Positions 17,342 through 26,358 of a stretch of 64,000 bases of DNA are shown one piece after another. Under the pieces are notes generated by a model that was given only the letters and a program-made list of their open reading frames with translations, made no database searches and was not told where the DNA came from. Both the position numbers and the translations under genes were made by a program. The DNA comes from Streptomyces sp. NBC_00554 (GTDB lineage Bacteria; Actinomycetota; Actinomycetes; Streptomycetales; Streptomycetaceae), in the NCBI RefSeq assembly GCF_041431135.1, contig NZ_CP107799.1, forward strand, positions 558,001 to 622,000. The letters are read 5' to 3'. The first letter of the stretch is position 1. Each line of letters opens with the position of its first letter.

Positions 17342-18706
17342 TCAGGCGTCGGCCAGCCAGTTGCCGTGGAATCCGGCGGGGACGCGCCTGGGCAGATGGA
17401 CGGTGGCGACCGGCGGGCGGGAGAGGTCGTCGGCGTCCAGGATCACCAGGTCGCTGCGGTCGGTGGCCGAGTCGTAAACGTACGTCATCAGCCAGCCGGG
17501 GCCGCCGGGCCGGTCGTCGGCGGGGACGAACGCCGCCTCGCCCGGGAAGCGTCCGGTCGCGAAGTAGTGGCTGTCCACCGATCCGTCGCGGAGGTCGTAG
17601 CGGTGCAGGGCCGCGCGCTGCCGGGTGTCCTCGGGGCCGTCCGCCGAGGGCAGCGGCGCCGAGGTGGCGTGCCCCAGACGGGCGGGGAGTCCGGCGAGGC
17701 GGTCGTCGATACGGGGGAACTCGGCCTGCCTGTCGTCGAGTTGCTCCTCCTTCACCACACCCGTGGCGAGGTCGAGTGTCCAGCGCCACAGCGTGGACGG
17801 CTTGTCGACCAGCACGCCGTCACCCAGCGAGGGATAGCGCATGCCGTGCAGGACGATGCGCTGTCCCTCGTTCTCCTCATGGGCGTTGAGGGTGTGGAAC
17901 ACGTAGCAGGGGTCGATGTCGAACCAGCGCACCGTGCCGTACGGGTCGTCCCGTCGCAGCACACCGAGACGGGCACCGTTCTCGGGCCGCCAGGAGTACG
18001 GCATGCCTCCGTGGGGATCGACGGCCCGGGCCAGGTCGAAGACGGCCGGCAGGTCCATGAAGACGACATGACCGGCCGTCAGGAAGAAGTCGTGCATCAT
18101 CGTGTGCGCGGGCACATCGACCGGCCGGCTCACCGTCAACTCGCCCTGTGCGTCTGCACGGTGGTAGGTGAGGAACGGCGCCGACAGGCCTCCGTATCCG
18201 AAGAAGTGCAGCTCGCCCGTGACGGGGCAGGTCTTCGGGTGCGCCGTCATGGCGGTGTGGAGCCTGCCCGCGAAGTCGAAGGGGCCCACGGTGTCCAACT
18301 CATGGCCCGGGGCGCAGCTCAGCTCGTAAGGGAACGAGGTCTCCACGAGGGCGAGCGTGCGTCCCGCGTGCCGGACCACATGGGTGTTGGCGACGCCCGC
18401 GGTGTGGTCGACGCCCGACTCGCCGTAGACGGGCGAGTGGTCGGTGAAGGTCTTGGTACGGACCCAGCGGTTGCGGTACGACACGGCCCGGCCGCCCTCG
18501 ATACGGACGCCGTGGACCATGCCGTCGCCGATGAACCAGTGGGCGGAGTGGGCCTCTTGAGGGTTGGGGCCGTTGCGCAGGTACCAGCCGGTCAGTTCCG
18601 GGGGTATGGAGCCGGTGACGTCGAGCGCGTGGGCGGTGATCTCGTCGGGGACCGGGGCGAAGTTGCCGGCCAGGTGAGGTGCGGAGGTGTCGCTAGTGCT
18701 GTGCAT
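17342..18706 (-). CDS. Carotenoid oxygenase family protein
   Basis: 454 residues from ATG at 18706. Enzymes of this family cleave conjugated double bonds with O2 at a non-haem iron held by four histidines in a seven-bladed propeller. Candidate ligands lie in TAHPKTCPVTGELHFF, MMHDFFLTAGH, YVFHTLNAHEE and the terminal GFHGNWL. The N-terminal WYLRNGPNPQ and FIGDGMVHGVR are family signatures. The substrate could be an apocarotenoid or a stilbene. The gene overlaps the upstream membrane-protein gene by 14 bases, so they form one operon. A PadR regulator lies just upstream; because PadR proteins often sense phenolics, a stilbene-type substrate is plausible but unproven. Confidence 0.9.
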   Translation of the reverse strand: MHSTSDTSAPHLAGNFAPVPDEITAHALDVTGSIPPELTGWYLRNGPNPQEAHSAHWFIGDGMVHGVRIEGGRAVSYRNRWVRTKTFTDHSPVYGESGVDHTAGVANTHVVRHAGRTLALVETSFPYELSCAPGHELDTVGPFDFAGRLHTAMTAHPKTCPVTGELHFFGYGGLSAPFLTYHRADAQGELTVSRPVDVPAHTMMHDFFLTAGHVVFMDLPAVFDLARAVDPHGGMPYSWRPENGARLGVLRRDDPYGTVRWFDIDPCYVFHTLNAHEENEGQRIVLHGMRYPSLGDGVLVDKPSTLWRWTLDLATGVVKEEQLDDRQAEFPRIDDRLAGLPARLGHATSAPLPSADGPEDTRQRAALHRYDLRDGSVDSHYFATGRFPGEAAFVPADDRPGGPGWLMTYVYDSATDRSDLVILDADDLSRPPVATVHLPRRVPAGFHGNWLADA

Positions 18707-19328
18707 GACGGCCTCGGGGGGTGGCTTGCGGGAGGAGCGAGTCAGGAGACTGCGCAGCGGCGGCGGCTTCCATGCGGGCCTGGACGCGGGCGGGGTAGCG
18801 GGAGGTGAAGATCATGGGGGCGACGAGGCCGACGACATGCGCCGTGATGCCCACCCAGGCGGGCGCCTCGGTGAAGTGGGCGATGAGCAGGGCGGCGAAG
18901 ATGAACGTGAATCCGGCTCCCCACGCGGCCGTGATGGCGGCGTTGACCTGGTAGAACCCGGGGAGGTTCCAGACTTCCGGCGGGGTCTGGCGGCGCGCGA
19001 TGCCCAGCGTGAAGGGCCGACGGATCGCGAGTGTCCCCCAGGCGGTCAGGGCGAGCCAGGTGAAGGAGATCGCGTCCTGGTAGGTCTCAAGGGCCGAGTG
19101 CGGGAAGAGGACCGCGAGGACGCCCACCACCGCGAAGTAGCAGATGCTGCTGATCTCCAGGATCAGCGAGTCCGCCTCGACGCGCCTGCGAAGGTCCTGC
19201 ACGAGCAGGAACACTCCGGTCAGGAAGCCCGCGAGGGCACCCCAGCGCAGGTCGAAGGATGAAACGACGCCCGATGCGATCCAGGGGATGAATCCACGCA
19301 AGTAGCCCACGATTGAGTCTCTCTCCAT
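18693..19328 (-). CDS. Hypothetical integral membrane protein
   Basis: About 211 residues from the ATG at 19328; the frame also has an ATG at 19355, inside a possible operator. Six or so hydrophobic stretches are visible, including ISSICYFAVVGVLAVLF, ISFTWLALTAWGTLAI and ITAHVVGLVAPMIF. The region NLPGFYQVNAAITAAWG is conserved-looking. No catalytic motif is recognised. Its 3' end overlaps the carotenoid oxygenase start, so the pair is translationally coupled. It could help the oxygenase act on a membrane-dissolved substrate or export its product; that is inference from position only. Confidence 0.65.
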   Translation of the reverse strand: MERDSIVGYLRGFIPWIASGVVSSFDLRWGALAGFLTGVFLLVQDLRRRVEADSLILEISSICYFAVVGVLAVLFPHSALETYQDAISFTWLALTAWGTLAIRRPFTLGIARRQTPPEVWNLPGFYQVNAAITAAWGAGFTFIFAALLIAHFTEAPAWVGITAHVVGLVAPMIFTSRYPARVQARMEAAAAAQSPDSLLPQATPRGRHAQH

Positions 19329-19350
19329 GACGTACTGACACTCGAGATCC

Positions 19351-19387
19351 GACATGTCGAAACTAGAAGGTCTGCTCGCGACATGTC
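19351..19387. promoter_or_regulatory. Two GACATGTC palindromes upstream of the membrane protein/carotenoid oxygenase operon
   Basis: The 8-bp palindrome GACATGTC occurs at 19351-19358 and 19380-19387, each preceded by C, 29 bases apart. They lie between the PadR gene and the operon it would control. PadR regulators bind ATGT/ACAT-containing dyads, so these are candidate operators. A related GACAGGTC lies near 20007, upstream of the PadR gene. Confidence 0.5.
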
Positions 19388-19449
19388 AATCGTGGAATGT
19401 GAAAGTCTCGGAGATGGCGGGACGCCCTGGACGGAGGCACCTCCACGGT

Positions 19450-19980
19450 TCACTCGGTGGCTGCGGCGGCGATCTGCTGGGCCGCCCACTTGGCCCACTC
19501 CTCCTGCATGGCGAAGAAGCGCAGGCCGTATTCGAGGGCGATCCGGCCGTTGGCGGTGAGCATGCCCTCCTCGCTCCAGTCGACCGAGTCCTGCACCTCC
19601 AGCAGCTGGGCATGGTCGGCCGCGGCCTGCCGGGTCAGCTTGCCGAGGCTTTCCAGTGCCTCTTCAGGGGTGAGCACGCCCATGAAGAACACCCTCAGCA
19701 GCGCTTCGCTGTGTCGCACCTGCTTGGGCTCGACCTCGGTCAGCCAGTGGCGCAGTTCCGCCAGGCCCGCGTCCGTGAGCGCGTATTCCTTGCGTCCGCG
19801 CGGGCCTTCGGCGGAGACGTCGATCAGCCCGCCGGTGGTGAGGCGGGCGAGTTCTCCGTAGACCTGGCTCTGGTTGGCGGGCCACACGTTGGCCAGCGAC
19901 GTATTGAACAGTTTCATCAGGTCGTAGCCGCTGGCGGGCTTGCCGACGAGGAGGCCCAGAACTGCGTGACGAAGGCTCAT
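19450..19980 (-). CDS. PadR family transcriptional regulator
   Basis: 176 residues from the ATG at 19980 (an ATG at 19989 is close by). The N-terminal winged helix is classic: MSLRHAVLGLLVGKPASGYD, then VWPANQSQVYGELARL and the wing RGRKEYALTDAGLAEL. The C-terminal Vir-type helical domain, about 90 residues, serves dimerisation and ligand binding. PadR proteins are usually repressors released by phenolic acids or other small molecules. It lies upstream of, and in the same direction as, the membrane protein/carotenoid oxygenase operon, with candidate operators between them, so it probably regulates that operon and itself. Confidence 0.88.
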   Translation of the reverse strand: MSLRHAVLGLLVGKPASGYDLMKLFNTSLANVWPANQSQVYGELARLTTGGLIDVSAEGPRGRKEYALTDAGLAELRHWLTEVEPKQVRHSEALLRVFFMGVLTPEEALESLGKLTRQAAADHAQLLEVQDSVDWSEEGMLTANGRIALEYGLRFFAMQEEWAKWAAQQIAAAATE

Positions 19981-19990
19981 GCCACCCATC

Positions 19991-20003
19991 CTATGATCCA
20001 TAG
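19991..20003. promoter_or_regulatory. Palindrome at the padR-like gene start
   Basis: CTATGATCCATAG has perfect 5-base arms around ATC and lies 11 bases upstream of the chosen PadR start codon. It is a candidate autoregulatory operator. A TTGACA-like hexamer follows at 20004-20009 on the plus strand. Confidence 0.4.
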
Positions 20004-20173
20004 TTGACAGGTCACTCCGCGATGGTCCTTGCACAACCTGTCGTTCCCGTCACGTCTGCCGCAACCCTCGCGGGGCGGGCGCGGGAGCAACGCCTCGCCC
20101 GGCCACAGTCCACCCGAACGTTCCCCGGCGGGCGGACGTCATAGCAATAGCCGTCTTCGAAGGGACTGCCGCC

Positions 20174-20674
20174 ATGACCCACCTGCGCATCACCCCGCGC
20201 CCCCTGCCCGCCGCCGCACTGATCGGGGGGCTCCTGCTCGCGACCGCCGCCTGCGGCACCGAGGCGTCGACATCCTCCGGTTCCGGCGGGAAGGCCGCGG
20301 CCAAGTCCTCCCCGGAGCTGACCACGACCACCTGGGAGGAGCCCGCCTCGTACGCCTACACCCTGACGTCGAGCGAAGGGGAACGAAGTCTGATCGGAAG
20401 GTTCCGGGTTACGGTCCGTTTCGGCAAGGTGGCAAAGGCCGTTGGCCTCGACGACAACGCTCGGCGGGTGGTGCGGCAGTCACTCGACCAAATACCCACC
20501 ATCGGCGGGCTGCTGGAGGAACTCGAGCAGGCCCGGCGTGACAACGCGGACGAGGCCGAAGCGGAGTACGCGCCCGACGGACACCCGGTCCGGATCTCCC
20601 TCGACTGGGAGAAGAACGCGATCGACGACGAAGCTCTGTACGTCATCAGCGCCTACGCCCCGGCCGGCGGCTAG
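20174..20674 (+). CDS. DUF6174-type lipoprotein
   Basis: 166 residues from ATG at 20174. The N-terminus has basic residues, a hydrophobic stretch and the lipobox LLATAAC at about residues 22-28, so it should be lipid-anchored on the outer face of the membrane. A Ser/Gly/Lys-rich linker follows. The mature domain begins TTTWEEPASYAYTLTSSEG, typical of DUF6174. That domain contains RFRVTVRFGKV and ends DEALYVISAYAP. Its function is unknown. It stands alone and converges on the quinone oxidoreductase gene. Confidence 0.78.
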   Translation: MTHLRITPRPLPAAALIGGLLLATAACGTEASTSSGSGGKAAAKSSPELTTTTWEEPASYAYTLTSSEGERSLIGRFRVTVRFGKVAKAVGLDDNARRVVRQSLDQIPTIGGLLEELEQARRDNADEAEAEYAPDGHPVRISLDWEKNAIDDEALYVISAYAPAGG

Positions 20675-20710
20675 GCCGTTGAGCAGCCGGGAGCTGGACC
20701 GCCCCCGGGG

Positions 20711-21649
20711 TCACGGAACCAGGATGATCTTTCCGGTGGTGCGCTTCTCCTCGATCGCGCGGTGGGCCGCGGCGGCTTCGGCGAGCGGGTAGGTGCGCTG
20801 GACGGTGACCCTCAGCCGGCCCGTCTCGATGCGTTCGGTGATCCGCTCCAGGGCTTCCCCGGAGGGCTCGGCCGTGACCCAGACATAGCGCAGGCCTCGG
20901 GCGGCGGCCTGCTGCTCGTCCGTTCCCGGGTCGATCGACGCGCCGATGAGCAGACCGCCCGGCCGGAGCACATCGAGGGAGCGTGGCCCGTAGGAACCGC
21001 CGACCAGGTCCAGCACAGTGTCCACCGGGGTCACGGCGATCCGGAAGTCGGTGGCGGTGTAGTCGATCAGTTCGTCGGCGCCCATGTCGCGCAGGAAGTC
21101 GTGGTTGGCCGCCCGGGCGGTGCCGATGACGTGTGCCCCGAGTTCCTTGGCGAGCTGCACCGCGACGTGTCCGACGCCGCCTGCCGCCGCATGGACGAGT
21201 ACCCGGTCGCCGGGGCGGACCCGGGCCAGGACGGTCAACGCCTGCCAGGCGGTGAAAGCGACCAGGGGCACGGCCGCGGCGCTCACCAGGTCGAGATTCT
21301 TGGGCTTGAGGGCCAGCGCGGCGGCTGGAACCGCGGTGTATTCCGCGTACGCGCCGCGCCGGGTGACTGCGAGCATGCCGTACACCTCGTCGCCCGGCGC
21401 GAACCGCGTCACGCCCTGGCCGAGCCGCTCGACGACGCCGGCCACGTCGTTGCCCGGCGTCCACGGCAGGGTGACCAGCCCCGGCACGCGGCCGGACCGG
21501 AGAACCGCGTCACCCGGATTGACTCCGGCACCGGCGACCCGCAGCAGCACCTCCCCCGGGCCCGGTTCCGGGACATCGGCCTCCTGGTAGGTGAGGACCT
21601 CCGGACCGCCGAACGCGGATTGGACAATGGCGTGCATACGGGCGGACAT
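20711..21649 (-). CDS. NADP-dependent zinc-free oxidoreductase (quinone oxidoreductase-like MDR)
   Basis: 312 residues from the ATG at 21649, which has GGAG 7 bases upstream. The medium-chain dehydrogenase fold is clear: the N-terminal domain has VNPGDAVLRSG and PGNDVAGVVE, and the cofactor site is VHAAAGGVGHVAVQLAK. The zinc-ligand cysteines of alcohol dehydrogenases are absent, as in quinone oxidoreductases and enoyl reductases. It should reduce quinones or reactive enones with NADPH. A HxlR regulator is transcribed divergently 94 bases away, the usual arrangement for a redox- or electrophile-induced reductase. Confidence 0.88.
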   Translation of the reverse strand: MSARMHAIVQSAFGGPEVLTYQEADVPEPGPGEVLLRVAGAGVNPGDAVLRSGRVPGLVTLPWTPGNDVAGVVERLGQGVTRFAPGDEVYGMLAVTRRGAYAEYTAVPAAALALKPKNLDLVSAAAVPLVAFTAWQALTVLARVRPGDRVLVHAAAGGVGHVAVQLAKELGAHVIGTARAANHDFLRDMGADELIDYTATDFRIAVTPVDTVLDLVGGSYGPRSLDVLRPGGLLIGASIDPGTDEQQAAARGLRYVWVTAEPSGEALERITERIETGRLRVTVQRTYPLAEAAAAHRAIEEKRTTGKIILVP

Positions 21650-21743
21650 CAGGACTCCTCGTCGGCGGGTCTCGGTGCCTCCCATGATCCGCCCGGGCAA
21701 TAACCGTGCGGAAGAAGGCACTTGTCTGATATCGAGGTTCCTC

Positions 21744-22163
21744 ATGGATACCGGCTTCGACCTGAGGAAACACGGTGGCGTGGACGTCTTTCTGCGCGAC
21801 TGCCCCACCCGTGCCGTGCTGGAGCTGATCGCCGGCAAGTGGACCATGCTGGTGCTCGTGGCGCTGGAGGACGGCAGGCCCATGCGGTTCGGCGAGCTGC
21901 GCCGGCGGCTGGACGGCGTGACACCGAAGGTGCTGACGCAGACTCTGCGCGCACTGGAGCGCGAGGGACTGCTGACCCGCATCGTGTACCCGACCGTGCC
22001 GCCACGCGTGGAGTACCGGCTCACCGGGCTGGGCCAGGAGGTGGGCGGGCTGGTGCAGCGCATCACCGACTGGTCGCAGGCGAACATCACCGCGATCCGG
22101 GCCGCACGGGAGGAGTTCGACGAGCGCGCCGCCTGCCAACCCCCGGAGGCCGCCTCCCGGTAG
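21744..22163 (+). CDS. HxlR family transcriptional regulator
   Basis: 139 residues from the ATG at 21744, behind GAGG. The winged helix shows CPTRAVLELIAGKWTMLVL, then MRFGELRRRLDGVTPKVLTQ and the wing PPRVEYRLTGLGQEV, all hallmarks of HxlR/DUF24. The cysteine just before helix 1, in LRDCPTRAV, is at the position that senses quinones or disulfide stress in several characterised relatives (QorR, YodB). Divergence from a quinone oxidoreductase fits such a role. The operator is probably in 21650-21743, but I see no clear palindrome there. Confidence 0.88.
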   Translation: MDTGFDLRKHGGVDVFLRDCPTRAVLELIAGKWTMLVLVALEDGRPMRFGELRRRLDGVTPKVLTQTLRALEREGLLTRIVYPTVPPRVEYRLTGLGQEVGGLVQRITDWSQANITAIRAAREEFDERAACQPPEAASR

Positions 22164-22201
22164 CTCCTCCGACGCACGCGTACGAGGAACTCGTCGGCAG
22201 G

Positions 22202-22816
22202 TCAGGGCGGCGGGCGTCGGCGCACCCACCCGAACAGGACCACCGAACACAGCGCCGCGAACGCGCACCAGGTCGAGACGAACTCTATCTGCCACATCGC
22301 CCAGGTGATCAGCGCGCCCACGGCGACCAGGACACCGAACAGCGTCAGTCCTCGATCGCCGGAGAGCAGCAGGGATCCGATGGTGGCGAGGAGGTAGCCG
22401 GCGATGAGGAGTTCCGGCTGGGACAGGTCGACGAAGTAGCCGACGGTGTGGCCACGGATCTCGGCTCTGACGGGACGAGCGGCGAGCGCGTACGCGAGCG
22501 CGGTGGCGGTCACGAGGCCGACGGCCAGCGGGATCAGCAACCGGCGTCTGGCGTGTCGCGGCGCGGCGCACAGCACGCCCACCGGCACCCACACCGCCAG
22601 CAGCGGAAGTGCGATGACGGCCCAGGCGACGGTGGCGGGGCCCGTTCCTCCGCCGGCGTCCCACACCGCGGCCTCGACGATCTGGTGAGCCCCGAGGAGC
22701 AACGGCAGTGCGGCCAGCGGGAGATCACCGGGCCTGCGCACACGTGCCACGCAGGCCACGCCGACCGCGGCGATACCGGCACCGGCCACCAGGTCGGCCG
22801 TCGCACTCCAACACAT
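22202..22816 (-). CDS. DUF6629 family integral membrane protein
   Basis: 204 residues starting MCWSATADLVAGAGIAAVG, the conserved family N-terminus. About seven membrane helices are visible, with HQIVEAAVWDAGG after the second. Near the C-terminus the protein has WAMWQIEFVSTWCAFAAL. The family's function is unknown. It is transcribed towards the HxlR gene and away from the ABC transporter. No coupling to either neighbour is evident. Confidence 0.8.
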   Translation of the reverse strand: MCWSATADLVAGAGIAAVGVACVARVRRPGDLPLAALPLLLGAHQIVEAAVWDAGGGTGPATVAWAVIALPLLAVWVPVGVLCAAPRHARRRLLIPLAVGLVTATALAYALAARPVRAEIRGHTVGYFVDLSQPELLIAGYLLATIGSLLLSGDRGLTLFGVLVAVGALITWAMWQIEFVSTWCAFAALCSVVLFGWVRRRPPP

Positions 22817-23014
22817 CGCGTCACCATCGGTCCGCCGTCACAGGAACCCGCCTTTACGGTGCGTAACGCTACGGTGCGTTGACCGGTGTGCCTTGCTGAC
22901 ACGACAGCCCCGCGGGGTTTCCTTCCTCGCGCGTCCCACCCGGCGAGCGAGCCGCGCACCGGGAGCATGGGGCCGAGGGCACGCAGGCAGACACTCCCCT
23001 GGCATGCTGCATCC

Positions 23015-24718
23015 ATGTCGACGCCCATGCACCCACGCGCCTCCATCGATGCTCGCGTCCCGTCGGTCAACGGCCTGCGTATCCAGGCGCGTCGGGTGGG
23101 CCGGCAGGTACGCGGGGCAGGGCAGGTGCTGCGTGACGTGTCGTTCGACGTCACTCCCGGGCGGCTCACCGTGATCGCCGGGAGCAGCGGTGCGGGCAAG
23201 ACGGTTCTGTTGCAGACCCTGGCGGGGCTGAGCGCGCCGAGCGAGGGCGAGGTGCTGCACGACGGGGCTCAACCCGGGCCCCCGGGGCCTGAGTTCGGGT
23301 TCGTGCCGCAGGAGGACATCATCCACCGCGAGCTGCCGCTGCACCGGACGCTGGTCTACGCGGCGGGTCTGCGCATGCCCCCGGGCACACCGACCGAGAC
23401 CGTCACGGCGAGTGTGGACCGCGTCCTGGACGCCCTCGGCCTCTCGCACCGGGCCGCGACGCCGGTGCGCGCGCTGAGCGGCGGTGAACGCAAACGGGCC
23501 TGTATCGCGGCCGAGTTGCTCACCCGGCCGAGGGTGCTCTTCCTCGACGAGCCGACCTCCGGCCTCGATCCCGTCACCGGGGCCGCCCTGCTGCGGACCT
23601 TGCGCAGGCTGGCCGAGGACGGCACCACCGTCGTACTCACCACGCATGTCCTCGCCGATCTGCTCCGCTGCGACCAGGTCGTGTTCCTCTCCCCCGGCGG
23701 CGAGGTCGCGTACGCGGGTGAACCGGCCGCTCTGTGCGGGGCGTTCGGGGTCGGCACGGTCGAGGAGGTGTACGAGGCGGTGGCCGACGGCGCACGCGTC
23801 GAGCGCGCCGCTCCCGAGGACGTCCACGTGCCTGAGTCCCCGTCAGCGTCCGCCAAAGTGCCGCGTGTTGGTGCCGTGCGGCAGTGGGCGCTGCTGACGC
23901 GTCGCGGTACCGCGCTGCTGCTGCACAACCGGCTCTCGGTCGCGGTCCTGGCGGGGTCGCCGGTGATGATCGTGGCGATGTTCGCGGTGCTGTTCCGCTC
24001 GGGGGCGTTCGATCCCGCGTCGTCCGATCCGGGGTCCACGGCCATGATCATGTTCTGGATCGCGTTCGGCGCGTTCTTCTTCGGGCTGACCTACGGGCTG
24101 CTGCAGATCTGCACCGAGCTGCCCGTACTGCGTCGCGAATGGCTGGCCGGGCTGCGGATCGGCCCGTATGTCGCCTCGAAGCTCACGACCATGCTTCCCG
24201 TGCTCGCGGTGGCGGACGCGCTGCTGCTGGTCGTCCTGCGCGCCCTGGACCGGCTGCCCGCGGCGGGATGGGGCACCTACGGATCGCTGTTCGCGTCGAG
24301 CGTGCTGGCCTCGGCGGCCGCGCTCGCGCTGGGACTGCTCGCGTCGGCCGCGGTGTCGGAGCCCGCGCAGGCGACGCTGATGCTGCCGCTGCTGTGCTTT
24401 CCCCAGGTGCTGTTCTCGGGCGCCTTCGTGCCGGTCCCGAGGATGACGGAGGCCGGGGAGGCGATCAGCTGGGCGATGACCAATCGCTGGGCGTTCGAGG
24501 CGCTCGGCAGCGGGGTCGGCCTGGAGTCGCTGTGGCGCGGGGGCGGCTCTCCGCTGGGGCCGCCGCTGCTCGATTCGTACGGCGACTCCTTCGGGCATCC
24601 GGCGAGCCGGGGGTGGTTCATCCTGGCGGGCTTCGCCCTGCTGTTCATGGCGGCGACGTGGGTGGTTCTGGTGCGCAAGTGCCGGGAGGGGGCGGCGCGG
24701 AGCCGGGCGGGGCGATGA
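23015..24718 (+). CDS. ABC transporter fusion: ATP-binding domain plus ABC-2 permease (ABCG-like half transporter)
   Basis: 567 residues from the ATG at 23015; the frame is open from 22886 but the earlier part is not conserved. The N-terminal nucleotide-binding domain has Walker A GSSGAGKT (about 56-63), a Q-loop in GFVPQED, signature LSGGE (154-158), Walker B VLFLDEP and an H-loop in LTTHV. The C-terminal half has about six membrane spans of the ABC-2 type. This NBD-TMD order in one chain is that of ABCG half transporters and related bacterial proteins, which dimerise and export lipids or drugs. The gene stands alone, so the cargo is unknown. Confidence 0.88.
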   Translation: MSTPMHPRASIDARVPSVNGLRIQARRVGRQVRGAGQVLRDVSFDVTPGRLTVIAGSSGAGKTVLLQTLAGLSAPSEGEVLHDGAQPGPPGPEFGFVPQEDIIHRELPLHRTLVYAAGLRMPPGTPTETVTASVDRVLDALGLSHRAATPVRALSGGERKRACIAAELLTRPRVLFLDEPTSGLDPVTGAALLRTLRRLAEDGTTVVLTTHVLADLLRCDQVVFLSPGGEVAYAGEPAALCGAFGVGTVEEVYEAVADGARVERAAPEDVHVPESPSASAKVPRVGAVRQWALLTRRGTALLLHNRLSVAVLAGSPVMIVAMFAVLFRSGAFDPASSDPGSTAMIMFWIAFGAFFFGLTYGLLQICTELPVLRREWLAGLRIGPYVASKLTTMLPVLAVADALLLVVLRALDRLPAAGWGTYGSLFASSVLASAAALALGLLASAAVSEPAQATLMLPLLCFPQVLFSGAFVPVPRMTEAGEAISWAMTNRWAFEALGSGVGLESLWRGGGSPLGPPLLDSYGDSFGHPASRGWFILAGFALLFMAATWVVLVRKCREGAARSRAGR

Positions 24719-24756
24719 ACCCCCTCCCGGAAAGCTCCCCTTGGACACCCGCGGGC

Positions 24757-26229
24757 TCAGCAGCCCACCCGCGCCGCCAGCCCCGCCGCCCCCGGCACCC
24801 GGTCCCGATAGGTCTGCTTCACGAACGTCAGGAACGTCTCGATGTCCCTTGCCTGTGACGACACCCCCAGCGAGATACGGACGGCGCCGGCGGACGGCAA
24901 CTGGAGGAGCTCCAAGTAGTCCTCCAGGGAACCGAGTTGCTTGCCCGCCGCCGAGCGAAGCCGGCGCAGCGGCAGGGCGAAGGCCGCCTCTCCGGCGCCC
25001 GGGTTGCAGAAGCAGCCCGTGCGCAGGGAGATACCGCGCGAGGCGCTGTCGCGGGTGACGATCCGTTCGTCGACGATCCGGCCGTCCGCTCCGAGCAGGT
25101 TCAGCGCGACGGTGCCGCCACGGGCCGCGTCGGCGCGCTCGGGGCCGTACACCCGGACCATCGGGGAGCCGTCACTGTGCTGCAACGCCCGTAGGCCCGC
25201 GAGCAGTTGGCCGGTCAGTTCGGTGACGTGGGCGTGCACGCGGTCGATGCCGATGCGGTCGATCCACGCGAGTCCGGCGGTGATGTCCGGTATGGACAGG
25301 AAGTTCACCGTGCCGTCCTCGAACGCGGCCTCGTCGTCGGCGAGGACGTGCCACTGCGCCTGGGCGCTGACCGCGTAGATCGTGCCGCCGGAGAACCAGG
25401 GCCGGCGCAGCTTCGCGAGGGCGTCCCGGCGGGCGATCAGGCTGCCGATGCCGGTGGGGTGGCCGAAGACCTTGTACCAGCTGACAACGGTGAAGTCGGG
25501 GTGGTACCGGCTCAGGTCCAGCGGGTTGGCCGGTACGAAGGCCGCCGCGTCGAGGAGTACGTCGTAGCCGTACGCCTGGGCGCCCGCTATCCACTCCAGC
25601 GGGTGCTGTACGCCGGTGAAGTTGCTCTGCGCCGGGTAGGCCAGCAGTCCGCGCGAGCGGCCGCCACCGTCACGCCTCCCCGGCAGACCGATTCCCCGGC
25701 CGCGCGCGGACAGCGCGGACCGCAGCCGCTTCTCGTCGATCTGCAGTCCGGGCCCGCTCACGGGTACGTACGCCGTCGTGGCTCCGCGTGCCCGCGCGTA
25801 CTCCCGCAGGCCGTTGACCGAGTTGTGGTTGTCGAGCGACATCACGAGTCTGCCGCCGCGGGCGAAGGGATACGCCTCGCCGACCAGTCGCAGGGCGCCC
25901 GTCGCATTGGGGGTGAAGATCACGGCGTACTCGTCGGGATCGGCGTTGAAGTTCCGCAGGACCGCTTGGCGCGCCTCGCTGAGCAGGAGTCCGGAGGCGC
26001 GGGAGGCCGGGCTCTCGGAGTGCGGGTTGCCGAATAACCCTCCGGTGATCCGCTGCGCGCTGCCCGTGACGAGCGAACGCGGGGGAAGCCCGGCGCCCGT
26101 GTGGTCGAGGTAGGTGTGCCCGCCCTCGTCGAGATAGCCGAACTCGCGCGCCCGCAGGTCCGCGAAGTCTCCGGAACCGCCCGTTCCGTCGGCGTGTATG
26201 TGATCGGTGGTCTCTGCTGCCTTTTCCAT
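24757..26229 (-). CDS. Aminotransferase class V-fold protein (MoCo sulfurase/cysteine desulfurase-like)
   Basis: 490 residues from ATG at 26229, with GGAGG upstream in the leader. It has the PLP-dependent fold type I: substrate entry HTYLDHTGAGLPPRS, PLP-binding Asp227 in VLLDAAAFVP and Schiff-base Lys253 in SWYKVFGHPTG. The motif TGCFCNPGAGE carries a cysteine in the loop where cysteine desulfurases and molybdenum-cofactor sulfurases hold the persulfide. The C-terminal MOSC domain of full MoCo sulfurases is missing. Sulfur transfer is therefore plausible, but other lyase activities of the superfamily cannot be excluded. It stands alone between two plus-strand genes. Confidence 0.82.
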   Translation of the reverse strand: MEKAAETTDHIHADGTGGSGDFADLRAREFGYLDEGGHTYLDHTGAGLPPRSLVTGSAQRITGGLFGNPHSESPASRASGLLLSEARQAVLRNFNADPDEYAVIFTPNATGALRLVGEAYPFARGGRLVMSLDNHNSVNGLREYARARGATTAYVPVSGPGLQIDEKRLRSALSARGRGIGLPGRRDGGGRSRGLLAYPAQSNFTGVQHPLEWIAGAQAYGYDVLLDAAAFVPANPLDLSRYHPDFTVVSWYKVFGHPTGIGSLIARRDALAKLRRPWFSGGTIYAVSAQAQWHVLADDEAAFEDGTVNFLSIPDITAGLAWIDRIGIDRVHAHVTELTGQLLAGLRALQHSDGSPMVRVYGPERADAARGGTVALNLLGADGRIVDERIVTRDSASRGISLRTGCFCNPGAGEAAFALPLRRLRSAAGKQLGSLEDYLELLQLPSAGAVRISLGVSSQARDIETFLTFVKQTYRDRVPGAAGLAARVGC

Positions 26230-26358
26230 CAGGTCCCCTCCGTATGAAACTTCAACAAAGGTATCCGTGCGAGGCGGGCCCTCCCCTGTGCCCCGCCGTC
26301 GAACAGTGATTGGCTGGCCCCGGCCACGCCAACCGACGCGCAGGAGAACCACGTAGTC

